A DNA stretch of 64,000 nt from Arabidopsis thaliana (Eukaryota > Streptophyta > Magnoliopsida > Brassicales > Brassicaceae): assembly GCF_000001735.4 (NCBI RefSeq), contig NC_003070.9:28753971-28817970 (forward strand), written 5' to 3'. The notes beneath the pieces are model-generated. The model was not told the origin of the DNA. It saw nothing but the letters and a program-made list of their open reading frames with translations, and ran no database searches. Positions 26,649 through 35,916 of this stretch are shown here, one piece after another (position 1 is the stretch's first letter; each line of letters opens with the position of its first letter). Both the position numbers and the translations under genes were made by a program.

Positions 26649-29052
26649 TCAATCATAGCCAGAGGAAGAGTATTTCCCTGCGCCAGGAGGTGGCGCTGGT
26701 CGTGGGAAGTAATAGTTGAATTGTTCATCTCCAAGTTTGAATTCTTCCACGTAGGGGCTTTGTGGTTCCTAAGATTATCCAACAAGAAAACAGTTTACTT
26801 TCGATTTTAACTATTTAAAGAGACTGTATTCAGAGTGTTATTTCTAAACACACAAGTATGAATGTTATGTCTATCTAACACAAGTCAGATAAGAAGCATG
26901 TGTCCATTGTTGAAGATGGAGAGAGATGAGTTTAGTGAAATGGAAAGATGAAAGATAAGTAAAAGGTTCATGTGAAATGACACCTGAGGACCAGAGGTGG
27001 AGTGAGATGCTTCACTGGATTTTGGTGATGTAGAAGTATCCTCATCGTGGTTCTTTCCATTTCCGTTTAACTTTTGAGGTTCACTATTTTCTAAAGGATC
27101 ACTCTCACTAGCTGTTTTGGCTCTCTGTATGAGTTAAATCCTTTGGTTAGTCCTTAATCTTAATCCCCAAATCACATTTGAACAGATACCCGTCAGACTG
27201 TAAGAAGGAAATGAAACCAGATTTTACCTGAAAGATCCTCCCCAGAGCTTTTAAACCTCTTGCTCTTGTACGAAGCTCCTCTCTTTTGGCTTCTGGATCT
27301 TGAAGAACCTAGACAAAAAGAATCATAAATAAGTTTACAAACCAGAGAGATTGAAGAAAGAGGTCAGATGTGAACATGAGTATTGGTTAAGCTAAACAAC
27401 CAGCTGACAAACACGACAAAGAGTGGCTTCGATATCAGCGACATTGAGCTTCCACAGTGAATCAATCATCACTCTTTTATGGGCCTGAAGGTATTCCTCA
27501 AGTTCCTCCTCAGTATAATTTCCTTCAGTATTTAGCTGCCTTTTCATTTCCTCCTGCAACTGGAACAACGCATATGCGCCTAGGATGACAATAAACAGCC
27601 AGGAACAAAAATCAAAATCACTACATTTCTTTCTTCGTAAGAGAGAAGACCAGATTCTAAAATCTATTCTTGGTTTAGTTTCTTCTTTAATCTTACCTGT
27701 TGCAGCTGTTAATTGAGATTTGATGAAGTGACCTTTGTTCCTAAACCATTCAGCAATGAATGGTACTCCGAGATAAATAGCTTTCTTCCCTAGCTCTTTT
27801 GCTGCTTGTCTTACATATATATACCCAATTGTATTCAACATATCCACACCATAAGCTGAAGAATACCCAAATAGAAGGGGATGAGACTCATTTTAGCACA
27901 GAGATGGTATCGATTGATAGAGAAAGCATAACTACAAAACAGGAAGCACTCTACATAAAATGTTACCTGCATTTGAGAGTCTTGCTACTTCAGCTTCAGC
28001 ATTACTGATAAATTCGTCTTTGTTTATTACATATTCGTTGAGTCGGTCTTTCAGAATCTGAGCAAGCTTGTCTTCTCTTTCTTTCTGAACAATCTGAAAC
28101 CAAACACAATCGACAAATTTAGCAAATTTTGCACAAAGAAGTTTTGGTTGAGCAGGGAACACTAATATCCAAAACTTACCCTCAATTTTTCTTGTATCTT
28201 TTTGGTATCAAACTGATCCCCTTCCGTGAAGATATCAAGTGAAGCCATAGATGCCATAGCAAGCTGTCCTATGTACCCTTCAAAAAGTTCGCTGCCAAAT
28301 AGCATTGCAAATATTGCAGCAGGATCGATGATTGCATCACTGACAGGATGAACAAAAACAAGTAAGCACTGAGACCCAAAACTTTTGCACCGAGAAGATT
28401 CATGTTACTAGAGTCCACAAGAAAAAGAGACTAACGTTGAGATTCCTGACTTGCCACATGCATCATAAGCTTGGCGTTGTCCTGAATCACTTAGCACTTG
28501 ATAGGCCTCTCCCAAGACCTGAATAAGAAAATGAGATAACCCTAAAAATCCAAGAATCTTGCAGAAAAACTTGGTACTAATGATTGCAGTCAGGCAACAT
28601 CAACATAAGCTTATGACCTAATTCAGTTTTTCCAAATCTGAATCCAACAATGGAAATTATTAAAAAGCTCTTTCTTTTTCAAAGTTTTGGAAATTTGAAC
28701 TTGCCTGGAAATTGTGTGCAGCTTGAGGATCATTAGGGTTCTTATCAGGATGAACTTGGCGTGCCTGTGTAAAAACAAAACAACCCAACAATCACTACAA
28801 ATTAGGAACTGGAATTGTGCACACACTAGAGACTAGTTCTCCATTCGTGGGTATTGGCATCATCACTTCCCAAATTCAGATGCTAATCAAACTCACCGGA
28901 TCCAAATAACAGACCAAAAACAAAAGGGTACCTTGAAATCAAGAGAAGAGAGATAAAAATTGAACCTTTATGTAGTAAGCTTTCTTAATCTCAGATTCTG
29001 TAGCAGTTGGGCTAACTCCGAGCACATCGTAGTACTCTGTTTCCTTAACCAT
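26649..29052 (-). CDS. ATJ10: J-domain co-chaperone DnaJ 10 (J + DNAJ-X type, CAJ1-like)
   Basis: Ten exons on the minus strand: 28966-29052, 28705-28764, 28436-28518, 28180-28339, 27967-28093, 27697-27855, 27401-27579, 27228-27308, 26984-27124, 26649-26768. They total 398 residues. The N-terminal J domain begins [20 protein letters not shown] and has the HPD tripeptide at residues 34-36, which stimulates Hsp70 ATPase. The middle ([20 protein letters not shown] onward) is the DNAJ-X region of yeast CAJ1/DJP1 relatives. The tail is hydrophilic, ending [20 protein letters not shown]...GYD. It lacks the Gly/Phe and zinc-finger regions of type I J-proteins. The intron after exon 2 starts with GC, not GT (CAG|GCAAG). 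Pieces of this gene are copied at 21.7-22.2 kb and 45.3-46.3 kb. I recall it as At1g76700. Confidence 0.94.
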
Positions 29053-29560
29053 CGATCACAAATCAAAATTCTCCACCAAATCTCACTGCCGGAGATGGAA
29101 AACAACAATTCTAAGCAGAAGAACACCACAAATCTCTTTTCTCTTGTTGTTGTCCGACGAAAAGACTCCACGCGCCGGCGACGAGATTTCGAAATCAACC
29201 GCTAAGCTTTTAAAGTTGGCTCTTTCTTTCTATCTATCTTTCAATTTACACTTTCGCTGGTCGGGTCAAAGTAGAGATAAAGTCTCAAACTTTTTGTCTT
29301 CGTCTTTATTTGAATTCACAAAACCCATTTATATGTAATTTAACCAACGCGGTTTTTCGTCAGCTTCTCATTGGCTTTTTCGTTCTTTCTTTTTTTCCCC
29401 GTATAGATTCAATTCAATTTTGTTTGGCAACAACTCAATTAATAAAAAGAATATTATATCTAGAGATGAAGGTTCGATGTCGACCAAAAAAGAAAGATGA
29501 CGGATCAATGATATAAAATTCTTTGTTTTTTTTAGGGTGAAAGATTATATTATTTCATAT
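29053..29560. other. ATJ10 leader and promoter
   Basis: The minus-strand leader and promoter of ATJ10. Open frames on either strand here have no family motif. Nothing else is supported. Confidence 0.55.
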
Positions 29561-29564
29561 CATA

Positions 29565-29890
29565 GTTTTTGTAACCATCTTCCCTGATTTAAAAACCTCT
29601 GCCTTAAGATACTCTACATGCCTCTTCTCCTCATCAAGTGCCTTATCAGCTTCTTCTCTCTCTTGAGCTCAACTTGCGCAAAGGCATAGCTTAGCTGACC
29701 AACTTTGCAGACAAACTTATCGTCAATCTTGGTTTCATTATCATAATCCTTTTGTAGCCTAGCCAATGCATGAGTTAGCTCCTTGTTCTCCTTCACCATG
29801 AATTAACTGTTCCTTTCCCATTAGCTCAATATATCACCAATCTCGCTCTCTCTATCACGAGACACTCTTCTGCTTGATTTCGCAGCCATA
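29565..29890 (-). pseudogene. Frameshifted remnant of a coiled-coil protein gene
   Basis: On the minus strand the frame from 29799 reads MVKENKELTHALARLQKDYD..., a heptad-like, charged helix. Near 29660 it runs to a stop, but another frame continues smoothly with EADKALDEEKRHVEYLKAEV and on to about 29570, so one or two bases have been gained or lost. Upstream, MAAKSSRRVSRDRESEIGDI (from about 29889) reads toward the same piece but ends in a stop. I cannot name the parent family. It looks like a decayed gene fragment, possibly moved by a transposon. Confidence 0.5.
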
Positions 29891-30640
29891 TGAGGGCCAG
29901 GGAACACATACATTCTCCTTCGGCTTGCATTCCAAGTAACAATATGGACTATATTCGTACTTATGGCTCGAACGCAATCAGAGGAAATACAACCAGCACT
30001 ATCGTACATGCCTCCAGCTTGCCATCGCCATCGAGAAAACAATTCGAAACCGTATTATGTCACTGCGCTATTACGAATCAAAGAAATTACGAGGACTGCT
30101 TCAAGAATGGTTCCGGTCTAGAATCAACAGATAGTTTCATTAGTTTCTTCTCTGTTTTGAAGGACAGTTTTAGATGCTGTTACTATCCTTGATGCTATTG
30201 TGGGTGGGTTATGATCTACTGGACGAGGCAATGAAAACTGCGTCCGAGTTCATACCTGAAGGCGGTTTTTGACAACTAGTGGCCTCAAAGCCCGAAGGTA
30301 AGAGATAAGGGATTGTAATGAAGCTTTCTTCTCGTCTTGATCATCGCATCAAAGCTCATTGAGATTTCTTATGCCTTGGAACAAGCAACTCTTATTAGAA
30401 AGCTTCATAGCGTGAGGTACTTGTAATAATAGCTTGAGCTCTGTCCTCGCCATTGGAGAGTATATCCTCTGTTTCAAAAGTTCTGTATCATAAAGTGGTT
30501 TAGTCACTCAAATAAATAATTTACCTTTTGATAAATTATTACGAGAAATATGACCGTTATTAAACTTTCTTAATAACGTTTCAATTGTTTTACATCAGAA
30601 TTGAATAAAAGGAAACAACGTTAACCTAGTCAGAAAGAAC
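29891..30640. other. Unassigned, probably decayed transposon or gene DNA
   Basis: More GC-rich than the flanks, with broken short frames on both strands, for example 29890-30192 on plus. No frame longer than 100 codons carries a motif I recognise. The mix of coding-like composition and many stops suggests relic coding DNA. Confidence 0.4.
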
Positions 30641-30654
30641 AAAAAAAGGAAATC

Positions 30655-31130
30655 AGTCGAAAGATAACCGTCATCTCTTCTTTCATTAAGAAATCAAAAA
30701 TTTATGCACGCTCCTTTTTCTTCTTCCAAACAGAAAAAACCCTAATTTTTTCAAGTTCTATGTTCTTATAGAGAGAATCGCCGATGATCCTTCCGATATT
30801 GACATAAGCTGATGATCTCAATAACTTCATTCTTCATCTCAATATCTATCCGTAAGATTTGATCGGAGGAAAGCATCTTGTTTCGTGATTTGATCTCCAT
30901 CTTCTGTCTCCGGTTAATCGAGAACGGTTAAGGGTCGGCTCACGCATCTCTTCTTTCATGAGAAATCAAAATTTCTGCACGCTCCTTCTTCTTCTTCCAA
31001 ACAGAAAAAAACCCTAAATCTTTCAAGTTCTTTGTTCTTATAGAGAGGATCGCCGATGATCCTTTCCGATATTGAGGTAAGTACGTCGATGATCTCTTCA
31101 AAAAATTCACTTTCGTGATTTGATTTCCAT
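30655..31130 (+). repeat. About 140-bp imperfect direct repeat of a gene-leader-like sequence
   Basis: CATCTCTTCTTTCAT...AGAAATCAAAA, then GCACGCTCCTT, then TTCTTCTTCCAAACAGAAAA, then TTCTTATAGAGAG and GATCGCCGATGATCC occur at about 30671-30800 and again at about 30946-31075. Each copy ends near a potential splice donor (ATTGAGGTAAGT in the second). It resembles a duplicated 5' UTR, as often carried by plant transposons. Confidence 0.75.
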
Positions 31131-31279
31131 CTTCTGTCTCCAGTTAATCGAGAACGATTTTTAGGTAATTCGTTACTATGGAGAGAGGGACAGTGAAAGC
31201 GACAGATGAGCGACGGCTGACGATGAAGAAGTTACAGAAAAAACTCATCGATCTTCTTCGTTCAGAAACAGGGCAGAGA

Positions 31280-32330
31280 ACGGCTGACGACTCGCATTAA
31301 TGGGCCTTGTCAATGGGCTTTACTGTGAGGTTGAAGAAGATACAAAACTCATAGATTTTCTTCGTCGACAAACGGGGCAGAGAACGGCTCAAGGCTAGTG
31401 CCAATGGGCTTGTCAGGTTAATTTTCATCCCATTTTCTTGTTAAATTAAGAAATTAATATTTTTATAATTTTATTAATGGGATATTTTCTCACGGATATT
31501 TTAAGTTTTTTTGCAATTTTTATTCTTAGTTTTTGTTTAAAGTTAATTTTTCATATTTTTTAGATAAAAATTATTTTTAAAATATATATATATATATATA
31601 TAATATTTTTGTTTTTAAGTGTTAGAGTTTAATATGTGTAAAATAATTGGACACAACATCCCGTCCATAATATGAGGTCCTTCAGCGATGTCCTAGGTTC
31701 TATCTATTTTGCACATATTAAATTCTAATATTTTATATTTAAAAATATTTTTATTTTTATAACTATTTAAAATTTAAGGTTTTTATTTTTATTTTTTAAG
31801 TAATATTTTAGACAAAATGTTTTAATTATTTTAAATATACATAATATTTTTGTTTTTATGTGTTAAAATTTAATATGTGTAAAATGACTGAACACAACAT
31901 CCCGCCCATAATATGAGGTCCTTAAGCGGTGTCTTAGGTTCAAATATCTTTTGCACATATTAAATTCAAACATTTTTATTTTAAAAATATTTTTATTTTT
32001 ATTTTTATACCAATATTTAAAATTTAAGGTTTTTTATATTTTTAAATAATATTTTAGACAAAATGTTTTAATTTTTTAAATATACATAATATTTTTGTTT
32101 TTAATATATGTAAAATAATTGGACACAACATCCCGTCCATAGTACGAGGTCCTTAAGCGGTGTCATAGGTTCAATATATTTTACACATTAAATTCAAACA
32201 TTTTTTTTATTTAAAAAATATTTTTCATTATTATTTTTATACCACTATTTAAAATTTAAGGTTTTGTTTTTTAAGTAGTATTTTTGAAAAAATGTTTTAA
32301 ATTTCTAAAATGATGGATCAATGATATATA
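31280..32330. repeat. Foldback tandem-repeat array 1 with its leader
   Basis: The leader at about 31290-31520 (AATGGGC, CAGGTTAATTTTCATCCCATTTTCTTG, then AT-rich) is shared with the starts of the arrays at 34.5 and 61.3 kb. Three units follow at about 31620-31730, 31861-31972 and 32101-32200, spaced about 231-241 bp by their central GACACAACATCCCG string. Each unit has left and right arms that are reverse complements (TTTAATATGTGTAAAA versus TTTTGCACATATTAAA), with GGACAC and GTGTCC near the centre. AT-rich spacers separate the units. The array includes an AT dinucleotide run at about 31581-31603. Confidence 0.85.
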
Positions 32331-32440
32331 AATTGTTTGTAGTTGGATCAATGATATACATTGTTATCAAAACGTTTTAATTTTTAACATAATTCAGTGG
32401 AAATTATGTTAAAAATCTGAAATGGCCTGGAACTCTGAAC

Positions 32441-33169
32441 GTGATTGTCGTTGCATTCGAACCTGTTTATAAGGTGGTGATGGACATGAGTCTCCATTTT
32501 CTTTCCCAAGGAGATCTTTCAGGCGTCTGGGGCAGAGTCTATTGGAGGAGGAGAGCTGGTTTCAAAGCTATCAAGATTCAGAGTGCATTCAAGGCTTATT
32601 TGGCCAGGAAAGCGTTGTGGGCGGTAAAGGCACTTGTAAGGTTTCTGCTTTATTGAGTCTTCACACTCCAACAAAGCTTCAACATCAAGCATCATCCAGA
32701 GACAAACAGATAGAAAGCATTGGTCCAATACCAAATCTGACTTCAAAGAGGAGTTTCAGGTATCGAACCATTCGCTGTGTAACTCAAAGGGGAAGTGCAA
32801 TGGCTGGGACAGTAGTGCTCTCACGAAGGAAGATATAAAAGCCATATGGTTGAGGAAGCAAGAAGGTGTGATCAAGCGCGATCGTATGTTGAAATACTCC
32901 CGGTCTCATCAGGTAAAGTCTCTCTCAAGATCTTTATATATTTGGTTTGAGGTCTCAAGGAGTTGTTTTTGCAGGAGAGAAGAAGTCCTCATATGCTTGA
33001 GGACTCACTGAGCACACCAAGGCAACGTGTAGGGCTCATGGATTCTTTGTTTGTTAACTACAAGAAGGATGGGGATAAAGTCTCTCTCTGGACTTCTTTT
33101 GTCTGCGAAAATAGTAAGATTAACAACGCTAAGAAGTCGTCTCTGACCACATATCAACATAATTGTTAA
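32441..33169 (+). pseudogene. Truncated IQD-family (calmodulin-binding) gene fragment
   Basis: The first part reads AIKIQSAFKAYLARKALWAVKALVR, a clear IQ67-type calmodulin-binding core (IQxxxRGxxxR-like, with Lys for Arg). A GTAAG donor follows ALVR's Leu codon region near 32637. About 32750-32912 contains WDSSALTKEDIKAIWLRKQE then IKRDRMLKYSRSHQ before a GTAAAG donor, and 32975 onward continues ERRSPHMLEDSLSTPRQRVG, all typical of the middle of IQD proteins. The usual basic N-terminus, the rest of the IQ67 repeats and the C-terminal DUF4005 are missing, and the parts are in different frames. It may be transcribed as a short protein, but a decayed copy is more likely. Confidence 0.68.
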
Positions 33170-33570
33170 ATCTTGAACATTCATATCACTTTATTTCTCT
33201 GGTTTTCTCTTTTGTTTTGTTATTTGGGTCTCATATCTCATGTGCTTTATAGATATGGTTATGAAGAGGTCATTTTTTTTGGTGTTTGATGTCTTGCTTC
33301 TGTTCATTTCTGTTCTAGAGGAATTGGAAGCATCTCTTATCAATGTGATTCATTTTGTTCAAACCATGAAAAAATCTTTAAGACTGCTATATGTTCAAGA
33401 TCCTCCTATATATACTTTGGTTCTGATCTTCTTAGCCTCTGTTCTTGAGAGGTGCAGTTCAAAGTATATAGAAGAGTAAAGCTTAGTCTAATTAAACTTG
33501 TAAATGAAGTTGTATCTCTTGAACAAGTTTCAGGGGTCGAAATAAAAGAACAAGTAGCAAATCGAAACTA
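33170..33570. other. Flank of the IQD fragment
   Basis: Contains an open frame (33240-33479, 79 codons) with a hydrophobic stretch FFLVFDVLLLFISVLEEL. I find no family match and no second copy, so I do not call a gene. Confidence 0.4.
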
Positions 33571-33574
33571 GTAC

Positions 33575-34700
33575 ATCTGTTCTTCTTAGCCGTTTTCTTT
33601 AAAACAATAAGTCAACGTGATCCACTAATACAAAGGAGGCAGAGCATAACGTTAGATAAATGAAAAGCAATGGTTTAGTAGAAAGTAATACAATCAGTAT
33701 CTAAACCAAAAATTAGTAAGAGCGTATCAGCTAATAAATGGAAAGTATTTGACCCGAACCGTGTATAACGGCTAGATTATCACCGAACCTAAGGTTAGTG
33801 TTTGCTCTGGACTATATCAAACCCTAAGTGAAAAGGAAAAAAGGAAACTTGGGAGAAAAAAGGAAACTTGAATGTCAAACAAAGAAGTTTATATACATGC
33901 GTCTCGGGTCTCCTCTCAAGTTAAAGACGCAATTGCTCTGAATTTTTTTTCAATTCTCTTCTTCGATTTCTGTCTGCTTCGTTTGCCTCTCTGTTCTCTT
34001 CCTTTTTGAGATTTCATTATTCACGAGTTGTTGCATCTGCTTTGGATTCACCCTAATCTTTGGTGTGATTCGTTGGTCTGGCCTAAGAAAGACCCATATA
34101 TACAACGGCTCTCTCTGTTCACTTCAAAAGCAACGAAGAAGACGAGAGAGATCACACACACAAGCATCACGTCTTAATTTGTTTGCCTGCGATGATAAGA
34201 TCTATCATCCACCGTAGAAACAGAGAGAGAGACGATTCGAAGGACATGTTGACGGGAATTTTAGGCTTCGGGAGTCATGATGTTGGAGGTTCTATCCGGC
34301 GATTGAGGTGTCGATAGATTGAGGAGGTGGAGCGATCAGAGGATTTTAGGCTTTGGGAGTCATGATGGTGGAGCGATCATCGGAGATTGGCGATGGAGAT
34401 TGAGGAGGTGGAGCGTATTTTCCGTTAACGGGTAAAGATGGCATGTGCTCTCAGAGGCCCAATAGAAACAATTCCAGCCCATCAAACAATGACTAGCCCA
34501 TTGCCAGGTTAATTCTCAGCCCATTTTCTTGTTTAATTAAAAAATTAATATATTTTATAATTTTGATTAAAGGGGTTTTCTTCTCACCGATTTTTTAAAG
34601 TTTTTTTTTGCAATTTTTCTTCAATTTTTTCTTTAAATTAATTTTTATTCAATTCTGTTAAAAGTTAATTTTTTCATATTTTTAGATAAAAATTACTATT
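33575..34700 (+). mobile_element. Transposon-like block, copy A
   Basis: From ATCTGTTCTTCTTAGCC (33575) to the start of the foldback array this block matches 60478-61560 over about 1.1 kb, with small gaps. Shared landmarks include AAGTATTTGACCCGAACCGT, GTATAACGGCTAGATTATCA, TGATAAGATCTATCATCCAC, AGGCTTCGGGAGTCATGATG and GTGCTCTCAGAGGCCCAATA. The two copies sit in unrelated flanks, as expected of a mobile element. No transposase frame is present, so it would be non-autonomous. The CT-rich leader-like part (33950-34010) looks like captured gene 5' UTR. The element class is uncertain. Confidence 0.7.
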
Positions 34701-35690
34701 TAAATATAAATAATATTTTTGTTTTTAAGTGTTAGAGTTTAATACGTGTAAAATAATTGGACACAACATCCCGTCCATAATTTGAGGTCCTTAAGCGGTG
34801 TCCTAGGTTTATTATCTTTTTGCACATATTAAATTCTAACATTTTTATATTTAAGAATATTTTCCTTTTATTTTTATAACTATTTAAAATTTAAGGTTTT
34901 AATTTTATTTTTTAAATAATAGTTTAGACAAAATATTTTATTTTTTTAAAATATACATAATATTTTGGTTTTAATTGTTAAAGTTTAATATGTGTAAAAT
35001 AATTGGACACAACATCCCGTCCATGAGGTCATTTAGTGGTGTCCTAGGTTCAATATGTTTTGCACATATTAAATTTTAACATTTATATTATTTTTATAAC
35101 TATTTAAAATATAAGGTTTTTATTTTTATTTTTTAAGTAATATTTTAGACAAATATTTTTTTTTTTAATATACATAATATTTTGGTTTTAATTGTTAAAG
35201 TTTAATATGTGTAAAATAATTGGACACAACATCCCGTCCATAGTATGAGGTCCTTTAGTGGTGTCCTAGGTTCAATATGTTTTGCACATATTAAATTTTA
35301 ACATTTATATTATTTTTATAACTATTTAAAATATAAGGTTTTTATTTTTATTTTTAAAGTAATATTTTAGACAAAATATTTTAACTTTTTAGATATACAT
35401 AATATTTTGTTTTTAAGTGTTAAAGTTTAATATGTGTAAAATAATTGGACACAACATCCCGTCCATAGTATGAAGTCCTTATACGGTGTTCTACGTTCAA
35501 TATGTTTTAAGTAATATTTTACACAAAATATTTTAATTTTTAAAATATACATAATATTTTTGTTTTTAAGTGTTAAATTCAATATGTGTAAAATAATTGG
35601 ACACAACATCCCCCCATAGTATAAAATCCTTAAGCGATGTTCTACGATCAATATGTTTTACATAAATATAAAATTTTAACTAAAAAAGTT
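34701..35690. repeat. Foldback tandem-repeat array 2 (five units)
   Basis: Units at about 34730-34841, 34976-35081, 35193-35302, 35418-35510 (right arm lost) and 35571-35680. Central GACACAACATCCC strings are spaced 246, 217, 225 and 152 bp. Arms and core are the same as in arrays 1 and 3. Each unit can fold into a hairpin of about 110 nt. Confidence 0.87.
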
Positions 35691-35916
35691 TTTTTTATCA
35701 TTCAAAATGTCTTTATTAAATTATTTTGATTACTAATTTTTATTTTTTTGGTAGAATTGATTAATAAAAATTTGATTACTAAAATTTTAAATTTCAACAA
35801 AATGTTCTCATTTTAAAAATATTTATTACATTTTCAAACGTGAAAAGTAAACCAAGTTAGCTTCCAGTTCTTAAGATATTTTTTTGTCCATTAGAGGTGT
35901 CCTTCCGAGCTAATTC
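35691..35916. other. AT-rich 3' flank of ASHH1
   Basis: Very AT-rich spacer between the foldback array and the ASHH1 stop codon. It should hold the ASHH1 3' UTR near 35820-35916. Nothing else seen. Confidence 0.5.

Noticed and set aside
31581-31603. A replication origin or MAR at the AT run
   Set aside because: It is only a short dinucleotide run in AT-rich repeat spacer; nothing specific supports an origin.
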